DNA from: Mycobacterium stomatepiae
GTDB lineage: Bacteria > Actinomycetota > Actinomycetes > Mycobacteriales > Mycobacteriaceae
Reading direction: 5' to 3'
Assembly: GCF_010731715.1 (NCBI RefSeq)
Contig: NZ_AP022587.1
Span: 1,178,001 to 1,242,000, forward strand
Length of the DNA stretch: 64,000 nucleotides
In this document: in pieces, positions 36,692 to 46,198 of the stretch
How the letters are laid out: each line of letters starts with the position of its first letter
Numbering within the stretch: the stretch's first letter is position 1
Program-made: the position numbers and the translations under genes
Notes under the pieces: generated by a model
What the model saw: only the letters and a program-made list of their open reading frames with translations
Told to the model about the DNA's origin: nothing
Database searches by the model: none

Positions 36692-37624
36692 TCAAGTCCG
36701 GCCGAGCACCCCGCGGGCGGTGATCTCGACTTGACCGTCCAGCGGTACGGTGTCGAATTGCCATTTCTGGCAACGACTTTCCCAATCCTGTCCGTCGCTG
36801 TGGTACCGATCCGGATTACCGGCATCGACCGTGTCACGGCTGATTGGCGCGTCCGGGCGCACGACTCGGGCGACCCGACTTGCCAGTTCCGCCATCTCTA
36901 CCAGCTCACCCCCGCTGTCGATCGTGCAGGGCCCGACGCCGCCCTCGGCGATGCCCAGTGCGAGTAGCTCCTCGGCAAGGACGTAGCGGCGAAACACCGG
37001 ACGGCGCGCGGTGATTCGTATCGCCCCGGAGTTCGCAGCCTGGATCATCGATCCCAACGCATAGTTCTGCGGATTCTGCACGTGGGCACCCGAGATGCTC
37101 CACGCTCGGGCGACCACTGACGTCACCCCGCTGTCGCCCGCCGCCTGCGCCAGCCGGTGCTCGGCCTCGCGCTTGAGATAGCCGTACGGGTTGTCCTCGA
37201 CTTGCCCGTCGAGAGCGTCGCGGGGGTAGACGGCCGCCCCGCTGGAGACGGTGAGTGCCAGGCGCACCCCCGGCAGGCGCGTCGCGTACACCAATTGGTC
37301 GGTCAGGCCGCGGTTGACGGCAACGTACTCGTTCAGCGGCATCCCTGCGACCCGGTCCCGGGTAAGAAACGCGCAGTCCAGCACGACGGTCGGCGCGAAG
37401 GATGCAACCTGCACGGGATCCCATGCGTAGCAGTCGATTTCGCGATCCGCGACGCGGATGCGTCGGGTCCGACTGGCCAGAGCCAGGGTCGGCAGACCCA
37501 ACGGTGCCAGCAGGTCGAGAGCGGTTCGCCCGAGCCAGCCGGACGCGCCGGTGATCAGTATCCGGTCGTCGCCGAGTGATCGCGCTGCGAACTTCCGCGC
37601 GCTCGTGCTCACCAACCCCGTCAT
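36692..37624 (-). CDS. NAD-dependent epimerase/dehydratase family protein
   Basis: This 310-residue extended SDR has ILITGASGWLGRTALDL for NAD binding, a serine pair in LTVSSGAAVYP and catalytic Tyr-Lys in NPYGYLKREAE. The C-terminal half is less typical of sugar-nucleotide enzymes, so the substrate is open. It starts 8 bp after the end of the acyltransferase gene and is read from the same strand, so the two are probably co-transcribed. Confidence 0.8.
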   Translation of the reverse strand: MTGLVSTSARKFAARSLGDDRILITGASGWLGRTALDLLAPLGLPTLALASRTRRIRVADREIDCYAWDPVQVASFAPTVVLDCAFLTRDRVAGMPLNEYVAVNRGLTDQLVYATRLPGVRLALTVSSGAAVYPRDALDGQVEDNPYGYLKREAEHRLAQAAGDSGVTSVVARAWSISGAHVQNPQNYALGSMIQAANSGAIRITARRPVFRRYVLAEELLALGIAEGGVGPCTIDSGGELVEMAELASRVARVVRPDAPISRDTVDAGNPDRYHSDGQDWESRCQKWQFDTVPLDGQVEITARGVLGRT

Positions 37625-37632
37625 GCGACAGG

Positions 37633-39845
37633 TCAGTTGCGGGCGAGGGTGCGGTCGGCCAGCAGACCGATGACGGGCGCCAACTGCCGCGCGTATTCGT
37701 AACTGAGGTGTACCTCATCGAGGTACACCAGGGTGTTGCCCACAATGACCGGGCAGCGGTCGGCAGTGCAGAACAGTGTGGTGAGGTCGGCGTACTGGCC
37801 CCCGCGGCCTTGGTGGCGGTGGCCTCGGCCGCGATACCGACGTCGTTGACCGCGTACGACCGTGACCGTCCGCACGCCGTCGCATCGTCGAGGTGAGCCG
37901 AGAGGCAGACCGGCACCTTCGACTGCGGGTCCGGGATCGGCCCGAGCACCAACACCTCCGCACCGGTGCCGCGCAACTCCTGAACCAGGCGGGTCAGACC
38001 GCCGATCCACGCCGCGTCGTACGCCGTGAAACCCTGGTCACGGTAGGTGCGCGAGATGCTCAGCGCGATCAGGCGCGGGTGTTCGGCCTGTAATCGGCTG
38101 ATGACCGGCCCGCGCCACTGTTCGCACTCGGTGTACTCGCGTCGCAGGTGCGGGGTGGTCAGCGGCAAGTCGAACAGCGGGCAGCCGACCTTATCCAGGC
38201 TCTCCAGCCGCCAGTGCCGCTGCACGGCGACTTCCTCGAACGCGGGGGTCCACATCGCCGCATTCGAGTCGCCGACGAGGGCAACCGTCGTGTGCGACGC
38301 GGTGTCCCCCGACGCACATACGGGCTGATCGGCCTGGAAAAAGTCGCGCATGCAGGCCCTGCCGAACATGGCCGACTGTTCAGCGGTCGCGCCGCCGAGC
38401 GACGGTTGCAGGTTCGACGGCACGGCCTTGACGTTTGCCGACGCCGCGACCGCGGCCTGTACTTGCGCGAACGCCCGTCGCACGGCGCCGTCGTACGGCT
38501 CGGCGCCCCGACCGGTGGGAGGTGTCACCGTCACCGCGAGCGTGGGCGCCGCGGGGCCTCGCCCGATCGGCAGCGGCACCAGCACCAGCAGCACCACGCT
38601 CACGCACACCGCGACCGCGGTGGCCGCGCCGCCGACCGCGAGACTGCGGCCGGCCGACAGGTTCACGGCGGCCGAGAATCGGACGGGATTCTCGATGAAA
38701 CGCAGGGTGAGCAGGGCCAGGCCTGCGGAGATGACGACGGTCACCAACCTGCCCGTCAGCCCCAGCGGGTGGCCGAGCAACGGCGCGGCCAGCAGCAGTA
38801 CCGGCCAGTGCCACAGATACCACGAGTAGGAGATGCGCCCGATTGCCCGCATCGGCGTCAACGACAGCAGCTGCCCAGCTCCCCGGGTCGGCGTGGCACA
38901 ACCCGCCCCGATGACCAGCGCCGTACCCAGCACCGGGACAAGCGTGGCGATACCCGGATACTGCGTGGTTGAGTTCAAGAAAACACAGGTCAGCACGACT
39001 GCAACCAGGCCAACCCAGCCGGCGGCCGCGGTGACCAGTGGCGACAGGCGGCTCCACCGGCCGGCCGTGAGAGCCACCACCCCGCCGGCGGCCAACTCCC
39101 AGGCCCGGGTGGGCATCAAGAAGAACCCGGCGGGCGGCCACGCGCGCGTGACCAACAGCGCCGCCACGAGGGACGTCGCTCCAATCAGCACAAGGACAAC
39201 GAGGTATGTCTTCGGCGTAATGGCATTGGCACCGTCCCGCCGACGCCGGCGGATTACCCAGGCCACACCGAGCATGATGGCCGGCCACACGAAATAGACC
39301 TGCTCCTCCACGCCCAGCGACCAATAGTGCAGGAATGGCGACGCGTTGGCGCTATCGGAGAAGTAGTCCGTGGCCTCGAGAAAGAACCAGCAGTTACCCA
39401 CATAGAGCGCACTGGTAATGCCGTCCAGCAACACGGGCGGGACTAATAGCGGCGGCAATAACAGGAACGACGCGATCGCGGTGACGACGCCCACCGTCGC
39501 CGACGCCGGCAGCAACCGACGGGCGCGCGCGCCATAGAAGCGGCGAAGCCGGATAGTTCCCGCGCTGCTCACCTCGCGCCAAAGCAACCCAGTGATAAGG
39601 AAACCCGAGATGACAAAGAAGACATCCACGCCGATGAACCCACCACCGACTCCGGGCACGCCGGCATGAAACAGGACAACACCCAACACGGCGACGGCGC
39701 GCAAACCCTCGATATCGGGGCGAAACTTGGTGTGCCCCGGGCGCGGACCTGCGCTGTCACCATTCGGGCGCGGTGACGCAGCGCTTTGGAATTGAGTGAA
39801 ACTCTGACTCTGCTGGGATGAATTCGTGGCCGACGGCTCCGTCAA
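37633..39845 (-). pseudogene. OafA/YrhL-type acyltransferase with SGNH domain, frameshifted
   Basis: Restored, this is a membrane acyltransferase of about 737 residues from TTG 39845. Residues 40-400 form the acyltransferase-3 domain (FRPDIEGLRAVAVLGVVLFH with the catalytic His, then about ten helices). The C-terminal periplasmic SGNH hydrolase-like domain has VALVGDSNAAMW near residue 523 and ends with the LDEVHLS Asp-His block. The frame breaks at about 37797-37805 in a run of five G; one added G joins ATKAAG to GQYADLTTLF and leads to the stop at 37633. As given, translation runs on into the next gene's region in a wrong frame. Such enzymes O-acetylate exported sugars, and an acyl group on the GPL or another surface glycan is the likely product. 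Confidence 0.82.
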
Positions 39846-40056
39846 GGAGTTATTCCCTTCTTGCTCCCCCGTCTTAATGTGTACTCCCTAACAAGATTCC
39901 GGGCCGCCACCCCAATGGCGAACTGCAGAACATCAACACCCTACTCGACTTCAACCGGTGGGTAACGCATTACGAACCGAGCCTCCATCCGATCCGCTGC
40001 CCGTCACCGATACCCGGACAGCGCCGCCGCACGGCATCTGAGAGGCTGGGCTCCTG
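39846..40056. promoter_or_regulatory. Divergent promoter region
   Basis: These 211 bp separate the leftward acyltransferase from the rightward glycosyltransferase. The stretch is richer in A/T than its surroundings around 39870-39960. No operator or gene was recognised. Confidence 0.45.
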
Positions 40057-41325
40057 ATGAAATTCGTCCTGGCAAGCTACGGAACGCGCGGCGATATCGA
40101 GCCTTCGGCCGCCGTCGGCCGCGAACTGCAGAGCAGAGGGCACGACGTGGCGCTGGCGGTCCCGCCCGGGCTGCTGGACTTCACCGAGGCCGCCGGGCTT
40201 GCGGCCGTGTCCTACGGGCCGCCGATCGAGGAGTTCCTGGACGAGGACTTCCTGCGCAACATGTGGACGGATTTCTTCCGCAGCGCCTGGACGATCACCG
40301 GCCCGATCAAACTGGTGCGCAAGATCTGGGAGCCCATCATCGTGCACTGGGCCCAGGTTAATACGACGCTGATGTCGCTGGCAGACGGGGCCGACTTGCT
40401 GTCCACCGGCATCAATTTCGAACAGCCCGCAGCCAATGTGGCTGAACACTACGACATTCCGTTGGCCACGCTGCATCACTTCCCGATGCGGGCGAACGGC
40501 CAGCTGGCGCCGACCATGCCGGCACCGCTGGTCCGTTCCTCGATGATCGCGATCGAATGGCTGTTTTGGCTCTCGACGAAGAAGGTCGACAACGAACAGC
40601 GCCGCGAACTCGGCCTGCCGACCGCGACAGCTCGCTCACAGCGACGCATCGCCGACCGGGGTTCCCTGGAAATCCAGGGCTACGACGACGTGTGCTTTCC
40701 CGGGCTGACCGCCGAGTGGGCGAAATGGGGCGACCGCAGGCCCTTTGTCGGTGCGCTGACAATGGAATTGACCACCGACGCCGACGAGGGCGTCACGTCG
40801 TGGATCGCCGCGGGAACACCCCCGATCTGCTTCGGCTCGGGCAGCATCCCGGTCGAATCCCCGACGGAATTGGTGGAGATGATCGGCGCGACGTGCGCGG
40901 AATTGGGTGAGCGAGCACTGGTGTGCTTCGGCGGGACGGACTTCACCGACGTGCCGCATCCCGAGCACGTCAAACTGGTGGGTCCGGTGAACTACGCAAC
41001 GGTCTTCCCCGCCTGCCGCGCGGTGGTTCACCATGGCGGCTCGGGCACCACAGCCGCCAGCATGCGCGCGGGGATCCCCACGCTGATCCTGTGGAGCTCG
41101 GCCGACCAGCCGTACTGGGGAGCTCAGGTGAAACGGTTGAAGGTCGGCGCAGCGCGGCGCTTTTCGACGGCCACGCAGGAGACGTTGGTCACGGATCTAC
41201 GCGAGATCCTGGCCCCCCAGTACGCCGGTCGCGCCCGCGAACTCGCGACGCGGATGACCAAACCCGCCGAAAGCATCGGCCGCGCCGCCGATCTCCTCGA
41301 AGAGGCCGCCCGCGGCAAAGGCTGA
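40057..41325 (+). CDS. GPL-type family 1 glycosyltransferase
   Basis: This 422-residue GT-B enzyme is of the UDP-glucosyltransferase-like group that includes GtfA, GtfB and RtfA of mycobacterial GPL loci. The N terminus reads MKFVLASYGTRGDIEPS, and the donor site CRAVVHHGGSGTTAA lies near residue 325 and is followed by GIPTLILW. It should add a deoxyhexose to the peptide-linked sugar chain. It is one of three paralogues in the window (also 43327 and 44908) and the only one on the plus strand. Which sugar it adds cannot be read off, so I give no symbol. Confidence 0.88.
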   Translation: MKFVLASYGTRGDIEPSAAVGRELQSRGHDVALAVPPGLLDFTEAAGLAAVSYGPPIEEFLDEDFLRNMWTDFFRSAWTITGPIKLVRKIWEPIIVHWAQVNTTLMSLADGADLLSTGINFEQPAANVAEHYDIPLATLHHFPMRANGQLAPTMPAPLVRSSMIAIEWLFWLSTKKVDNEQRRELGLPTATARSQRRIADRGSLEIQGYDDVCFPGLTAEWAKWGDRRPFVGALTMELTTDADEGVTSWIAAGTPPICFGSGSIPVESPTELVEMIGATCAELGERALVCFGGTDFTDVPHPEHVKLVGPVNYATVFPACRAVVHHGGSGTTAASMRAGIPTLILWSSADQPYWGAQVKRLKVGAARRFSTATQETLVTDLREILAPQYAGRARELATRMTKPAESIGRAADLLEEAARGKG

Positions 41326-41330
41326 GCGGG

Positions 41331-42233
41331 TCACTGTACCGGCTTGATCAGCAGGCCCTGCCCGGTGGGCAGCGCGCAGATCGCCACGCCGAATTCGGCT
41401 GCCAAGGCGTCCATGGCGGCACGCTGCTCGTCGCGCCCCCGATTCGCGTAATCGTCGAGGAGCACAAAGGCGCCCGGCGTGAGTCGCGGCCAGAAATGGC
41501 GCAGCGCGGCGATTTCGGGTGGCGCACAGTTCATGTCGATGTGCAGGTAAGCCACCGACTGCGACTCGACCTGGTCGAGGGTTTCGGGAACCGCACCGAC
41601 GATGATGCGCACGTTTTTCCACTCTGCGAAATTCGCGCGGACACCCTCGACTCCGCTGACGTACATCCCGTTGCGCAGCTTGGTCTGGCTTCGCTCAAAC
41701 TCCCCGGATTCGCGTTCGTGGTCTGTGACGAAGCGCGAATCGATGCCTGCGAAGGTGTCGAGCAAATAGAACGTCTTGCCCAGCCGATCCCAGTCGAGGT
41801 GCTCCATGATGGCGCTGCTCAAGAACCCATAACTGACGCCGCACTCCACGAAATCGCCGTCCAGTCGGCTGGCGCTCTTTGCCGCCCACAGCCCGACGTG
41901 CACCCGCCACTGCCACTGGTACCAGTCCTGGTCGGGCAGCGCCTGCGCACCGCGTTTGTAGGCCCGCTGGAACGCGGGGTCGTCCAGGAATGCGTCGTTG
42001 TGAAAGCTGATCAGGCCATCGCTTGCGTAGACATCGGGCAGCACGGTGCGGGCGAGCCAATACTCACCGCGCACCCACCACATCAGCAGGCGTGTCTTGA
42101 CGTGTAGACCGTTTGCCACGGCGGCAACCATAACATTGGCGCCCACCGTGCCTCCGGTGAATGGGATGGGTCCACGGCCAACGTGGTTGACCGAACGCGC
42201 GACACCCGGTGCGGCAAACATGTTCGGAGGCAT
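41331..42233 (-). CDS. TylF-like SAM-dependent methyltransferase
   Basis: The core has GDFVECGVSYGFLSSAIMEH for SAM binding, YLLDTFAGID, then AYLHIDMNCAPPE and FVLLDDYAN, the metal-binding Asp pairs of TylF-type sugar O-methyltransferases. The longest reading starts at 42233. GTG 42146 with GGAGG upstream, or ATG 42131, is as likely, because the first 30-35 residues look unrelated to the fold. It ends 5 bp from the convergent glycosyltransferase. It is clearly more divergent than the TylF pair at 42306 and 46199. Confidence 0.83.
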   Translation of the reverse strand: MPPNMFAAPGVARSVNHVGRGPIPFTGGTVGANVMVAAVANGLHVKTRLLMWWVRGEYWLARTVLPDVYASDGLISFHNDAFLDDPAFQRAYKRGAQALPDQDWYQWQWRVHVGLWAAKSASRLDGDFVECGVSYGFLSSAIMEHLDWDRLGKTFYLLDTFAGIDSRFVTDHERESGEFERSQTKLRNGMYVSGVEGVRANFAEWKNVRIIVGAVPETLDQVESQSVAYLHIDMNCAPPEIAALRHFWPRLTPGAFVLLDDYANRGRDEQRAAMDALAAEFGVAICALPTGQGLLIKPVQ

Positions 42234-42305
42234 GGGTTTACAGCGAACGACGTTCGCCGTCCGTGCTTTTGGGAACCGGCTCCAGATGCTACGGCCGTGT
42301 GGTGG

Positions 42306-43145
42306 TCATGGCTTGCGCCACAGCACGCCGGTGCCGTCGATTTCCTCGATCTCGGCGGTTATTCCGTGCTTCTCGCGGTAGTCAGCCACCGCCTGCTCAC
42401 ACGCTTTCAGGGCGTGATAGTCGTCGATAATGCAATAGCCGCCCGACGACAACCGTGGGTAGAGCGCATCGAGGGCCTGGATCGTCGATTCGTAGAGGTC
42501 GCCGTCAAGGCGTAGCACCGCGATCTGCCCGATCGGGGCGTCGGCCAATGTGTCCTTGAACCAGCCCGGTACAAAATCTACCTGGTCATCGAGTAACCCG
42601 TAACGCTCGAAATTCGCCTTGACCTGCTCTTGCGAGACCCCAAGAATGCTCGCGTGGCGGTGCAGCTTAATCCCTTTATCCGCTTTGTAATTCGCGGCGT
42701 CCGGCGGAGGTACGCCGGCAAACGAATCGGCGAGCCACACCTTGCGCGTCCGATCTCCGTAGGCCGAAAGGACCGCACGCATCAAAATCGAGGCGCCGCC
42801 GCGCCACACGCCACACTCGACCAGGTCACCGGGAACGTCATCGGCCAGCACCGTCTCCACACACTGTTGCAGGCTGGTCAGCCGCTGCATCCCGATCATG
42901 GTCAACGCGTCCGCCGGCCAATCCAGGCCCCGGTCCCGCGCGTACGCGTTGAACGGGTACTTGCGCACGAGCATGAAATTCCGGGCGTTGAAAATGGGCC
43001 GCCCCAGCCGATACCACCCGACCGGCACCAGCTCGTCTTGACCGTATCGAGTGAGGTCACGTCGGAGCAGATCGAGATACGCGGACCGCGCGTCGAGATC
43101 AGTCACGGTCAAAACGGCCTTCTCCTCGCATGCCATTACATCCAA
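42306..43145 (-). CDS. TylF/macrocin-type O-methyltransferase (copy 1)
   Basis: This 279-residue class I methyltransferase has GDLVECGVWRGGASILMRA for SAM, WLADSFAGVPPP, and LRLDGDLYESTIQAL with GYCIIDDYHAL for the metal and the sugar hydroxyl. GPL rhamnose O-methyltransferases of mycobacteria belong to this family. ATG 43136 or 43145 may be the start. A close paralogue lies at 46199; the two are near identical over their last 43 or so codons. It follows the glycosyltransferase at 43327 on the same strand, a pairing that is mirrored in the second copy. Confidence 0.88.
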   Translation of the reverse strand: MDVMACEEKAVLTVTDLDARSAYLDLLRRDLTRYGQDELVPVGWYRLGRPIFNARNFMLVRKYPFNAYARDRGLDWPADALTMIGMQRLTSLQQCVETVLADDVPGDLVECGVWRGGASILMRAVLSAYGDRTRKVWLADSFAGVPPPDAANYKADKGIKLHRHASILGVSQEQVKANFERYGLLDDQVDFVPGWFKDTLADAPIGQIAVLRLDGDLYESTIQALDALYPRLSSGGYCIIDDYHALKACEQAVADYREKHGITAEIEEIDGTGVLWRKP

Positions 43146-43326
43146 TCCTGGAGCCTAAGCGCCCCAACTCCCCGCTCGATCAGTCATCCCGATCCCGCAT
43201 TACCAATCCAGGGCTCGAGATGCCGTCCATACCAACCCCCAAAGCATGTTAGCTGAGTGCCCGACGCATGACTCCCGAATCGAGGTGCTGAAGGGCGAAT
43301 CGGCGGCGCCTAGCCTCGCCCGCCGA

Positions 43327-44604
43327 TCACGCAAAACGTCCGTTATGCGCGAAACTTTCCAGCAGGTCGGCAGCGCGGCTGACGCTGTCGTTGGCCTGCG
43401 TCATCTGAGTGGCCAGTGCGCGCGCTTTGGCAGCGCATTCCGGAGTGAGGATCTGCCGCAGATCCTCGATCAACGTCTCCTTGGTGGTGAGCGAAAACTT
43501 GCGGGCTGCACCGACTTTCAGTCGTTTGAGATGACCTCCCCAGAATGGCTGATCGCCTGCCGTCCAGAGAATCAGGGTGGGGATACCGGCGCGCAGGCCC
43601 GCGGCGGTGGTGCCCGAACCGCCGTGGTGCACCACCGCGCGGCAGTGTGGGAAGACCTTCGCGTAATTCACTGCACCGACCACCCTGACGTGATCGAAAT
43701 GCGGCACCTCGCTGAAGTCGGCCCAACCGGCGCAGACCAATGCCCGCTCGCCCAATTGCTCGCAGGCCGACGCGATCATCTCGACCGTATCGGTCGGGGT
43801 TTCGCTGACCGGCATGCTGCCAAAGCCAAAGACGATCGGCGGTGTTCCGGCGTCCGCCCATGCCGCGACCTCGTCGTCGATGTCCGTCGTCAAGCCCATC
43901 GTCAGCGCGCCGACAAAGGGCCGTCGCTCGCCCCATTTCGCCCATTCGCGCGCCAGGCCCGGGAAACACACCGCGTCGTAGGCCTGTAGCTCCAACGATC
44001 CGCGTTTGGCGATCCGTTGCGGGGAGGCACACGTGGTCTTGGGCAGGCCGAGCTTGCGGCGCTGGGCATCCTCGGCCTTCTTGTTCATCCGCCAGACCAT
44101 CCAGTCGTACGCCGCCATGCCGGTGCGGACCAGCGGCGCCGGCAGATTCGGGATGAGCTGCCCGTTGGGCCGCATCGGGATGTAGTGCAGTACAGCCATC
44201 GGGATGTCGTAGTACTCCGCGACGTTCGTCGCGAGGTCCTGGTACAGCTGGCCGGTAAAGAGTACGTCGGCCCCGGCGGTCAGCGCGGTCAGGGTCTCGC
44301 TCATGTCCGTCCAGGACCGCAACACGGGCTCCCAGGCTTCGCGCACCAGCTCGATCGGGCCGCGGATGGACCAGAATGTGCGACGGAACCTCGACCAGAA
44401 GTTGCGCAGGAACTCGTCGTCCCAGAACGCCTGCATATCCGGTCCATACGCAACCGCGTCAAGGCCGGCCGTCTCGGCGAGGCCAAGCAGGTTAGGCGGG
44501 ATGGCCATCCGAACTTCGTGGCCTCGACGCAGCAGTTCGCGCCCCGCGGCGAGAGAGGGCTCGACATCCCCCCGGGTTCCATAACATGCCAGAACAAATT
44601 TCAT
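43327..44604 (-). CDS. GPL-type family 1 glycosyltransferase
   Basis: This 425-residue GT-B glycosyltransferase starts at ATG 44604 (MKFVLACYGTRGDVEPSLAA). The longer frame to 44643 adds residues without family likeness. The donor site is CRAVVHHGGSGTTAAGLRAG with GIPTLILWTAGDQPFWG after it. It is a paralogue of the enzymes at 40057 and 44908 and matches the Gtf/Rtf set of GPL assembly. The partner methyltransferase at 42306 may act on the sugar it adds. Confidence 0.88.
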   Translation of the reverse strand: MKFVLACYGTRGDVEPSLAAGRELLRRGHEVRMAIPPNLLGLAETAGLDAVAYGPDMQAFWDDEFLRNFWSRFRRTFWSIRGPIELVREAWEPVLRSWTDMSETLTALTAGADVLFTGQLYQDLATNVAEYYDIPMAVLHYIPMRPNGQLIPNLPAPLVRTGMAAYDWMVWRMNKKAEDAQRRKLGLPKTTCASPQRIAKRGSLELQAYDAVCFPGLAREWAKWGERRPFVGALTMGLTTDIDDEVAAWADAGTPPIVFGFGSMPVSETPTDTVEMIASACEQLGERALVCAGWADFSEVPHFDHVRVVGAVNYAKVFPHCRAVVHHGGSGTTAAGLRAGIPTLILWTAGDQPFWGGHLKRLKVGAARKFSLTTKETLIEDLRQILTPECAAKARALATQMTQANDSVSRAADLLESFAHNGRFA

Positions 44605-44907
44605 CGCGAGGCAAGACCTATCACTTCCCGTCGGCCTAAGCAAGCCCGCTCTGGCGCATTTATCATCGCTTCACACCCTTCTTTCAGCATCCGGGGCCGA
44701 ACCGAAATTCGCTATCGCCGCGGACACATCGGTGTTCGTAGGCAGCGAGCAACTCTCGACCATCAGAGCATGTGATCGGAAGACCAAAGGTGGTCTGCCG
44801 ATTTAATATTCGACAACGCAAACGCCTGGCAAATCTTCGGATATAGCGAACTCGAGACATGTTTGCCGACGGTCGCTGCACAATTGGCGGCGAGCCACGT
44901 TCGCCGG
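44605..44907. other. Intergenic stretch between two glycosyltransferase genes
   Basis: These 303 bp lie between two leftward genes and are A/T-richer than their neighbours (for example near 44800-44830). They probably hold the terminator of the upstream gene (hairpin at 44777-44800) and a promoter for the gene at 43327-44604. No coding sequence with family likeness was seen on either strand. Confidence 0.5.
44777..44800 (-). terminator. Hairpin after the 44908 glycosyltransferase gene
   Basis: Arms AGACCA (44781-44786) and TGGTCT (44791-44796) with a 4-base loop extend past one mismatch to CGG/CCG. It lies just over 100 bp past the stop of the leftward gene and has no U tract. A terminator is likely but not certain. 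Confidence 0.4.
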
Positions 44908-46176
44908 TTAAGCAAAATGCTTCGCACGAGCGAACTCTTCGACCAGATCGGCCGCGGTACTGACACTCTCGGCGGGCTTGGTCATCCGGATGGCGAGCTC
45001 ACGGGCCCTCGTCGCGTATTCCGGGACCAGGATCTGGCGCAGGTCAGTGAGCAGCGACGCGCGGGTGGTGTTCGAAAAGCGCCGGGTGGTGCCCACTTTC
45101 AGCCGTTTGAGCTGCGCCCCCCAGATCGTCTGGTTCGGGTCCATCGAGAGGATCAACGTGGGAACGCCCGCGCGCATGCTGGCGGCCGTCGTTCCCGAGC
45201 CGCCGTGGTGCACGACGGCACGGCAGGCGGGAAAGACCTTCGCGTAGTTCACGGCCCCTACCACCTTGACATGGTCGAGGTGCGAGACGCCGCTGAAATC
45301 GCTCCAGCCGGCGCACACCAATGCCCGCTCACCCAGCTCCGCGCAGGCCGCGCTGATCATCTCGATGGTCTCGGCCGGCGATTCCACCGGCATGCTGCCG
45401 AAACCAAAGCAAATGGGCGGTGTGCCCGCGGCAATCCATGCTGCCACGTCGTCATCGACGTCGGTGGTCAGCTCCATCGTCAGCGTGCCGACAAACGGGC
45501 GTTGGCCGTCCCATTTCGCCCATTCGGCCGCCAGCCCGGGAAAGCACGCTTCGTCGTAACCCTGGATCTCCAGGGATTGCCGTTTCGCGATCCGGCCCGG
45601 GGACGGGCCGGATGCCTTCGGCAGGCCGAGTTCACTGCGCTGCGTGTCCTCGACCTTCTTGTTCAGCCGCCAGCAGAACCAGTCGAACAAGACCATTGAG
45701 TAGCGCGCCAGCGGTGGTGGCAGGAACGACACGACTTGGCCGTTGGGCCGCATCGGGACGTGATGCAGCGTGGCCAGCGGAAGGTCGTAATACTCCGCGA
45801 CATTGGCGGCGGGTTCCTGGTAGCTCAGCCCCGCGAACAACAGGTCGGCGTCTTCGGCCAGCGACACCAGTGTCGTGTTCATCTGCGACCAGCACTCGTC
45901 GCTAAGGTCCCACATCTCGCGCCACAACCGTCTTAGCTGCCGGACCCGCCAGAACCTGCTGAAGAAAGTCGTCCAGAGGTTGCGGTAGACGTCCAGCCAG
46001 GTCCGCGTGTCCAGTCCGTAGGAGACCGCCGGAAGGCCCGCCGCCTCGACGAATTCCATCAGGTCGGGCGCGACGGCCATCCGCACGTCGTGGCCCCTGC
46101 GCTGCAGTTCGCGCGCCACCACGAGGGAGGGCTCGACATCGCCTCGAGTTCCGTAGTTAGCCAGCACGAATTTCAT
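44908..46176 (-). CDS. GPL-type family 1 glycosyltransferase
   Basis: This 422-residue GT-B enzyme starts at ATG 46176 (MKFVLANYGTRGDVEPSLVV). The nucleotide-sugar site CRAVVHHGGSGTTAASMRAG is in the C-terminal half. Compared with its two paralogues in the window it carries a Met-Asp-Pro-Asn segment after the donor loop (LILSMDPNQTIWG), which may affect donor choice. It ends a two-gene unit that begins with the TylF-type methyltransferase at 47005, 22 bp upstream. Confidence 0.88.
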   Translation of the reverse strand: MKFVLANYGTRGDVEPSLVVARELQRRGHDVRMAVAPDLMEFVEAAGLPAVSYGLDTRTWLDVYRNLWTTFFSRFWRVRQLRRLWREMWDLSDECWSQMNTTLVSLAEDADLLFAGLSYQEPAANVAEYYDLPLATLHHVPMRPNGQVVSFLPPPLARYSMVLFDWFCWRLNKKVEDTQRSELGLPKASGPSPGRIAKRQSLEIQGYDEACFPGLAAEWAKWDGQRPFVGTLTMELTTDVDDDVAAWIAAGTPPICFGFGSMPVESPAETIEMISAACAELGERALVCAGWSDFSGVSHLDHVKVVGAVNYAKVFPACRAVVHHGGSGTTAASMRAGVPTLILSMDPNQTIWGAQLKRLKVGTTRRFSNTTRASLLTDLRQILVPEYATRARELAIRMTKPAESVSTAADLVEEFARAKHFA

Positions 46177-46198
46177 TGCGAACTCAGGCCTTAGGTCG

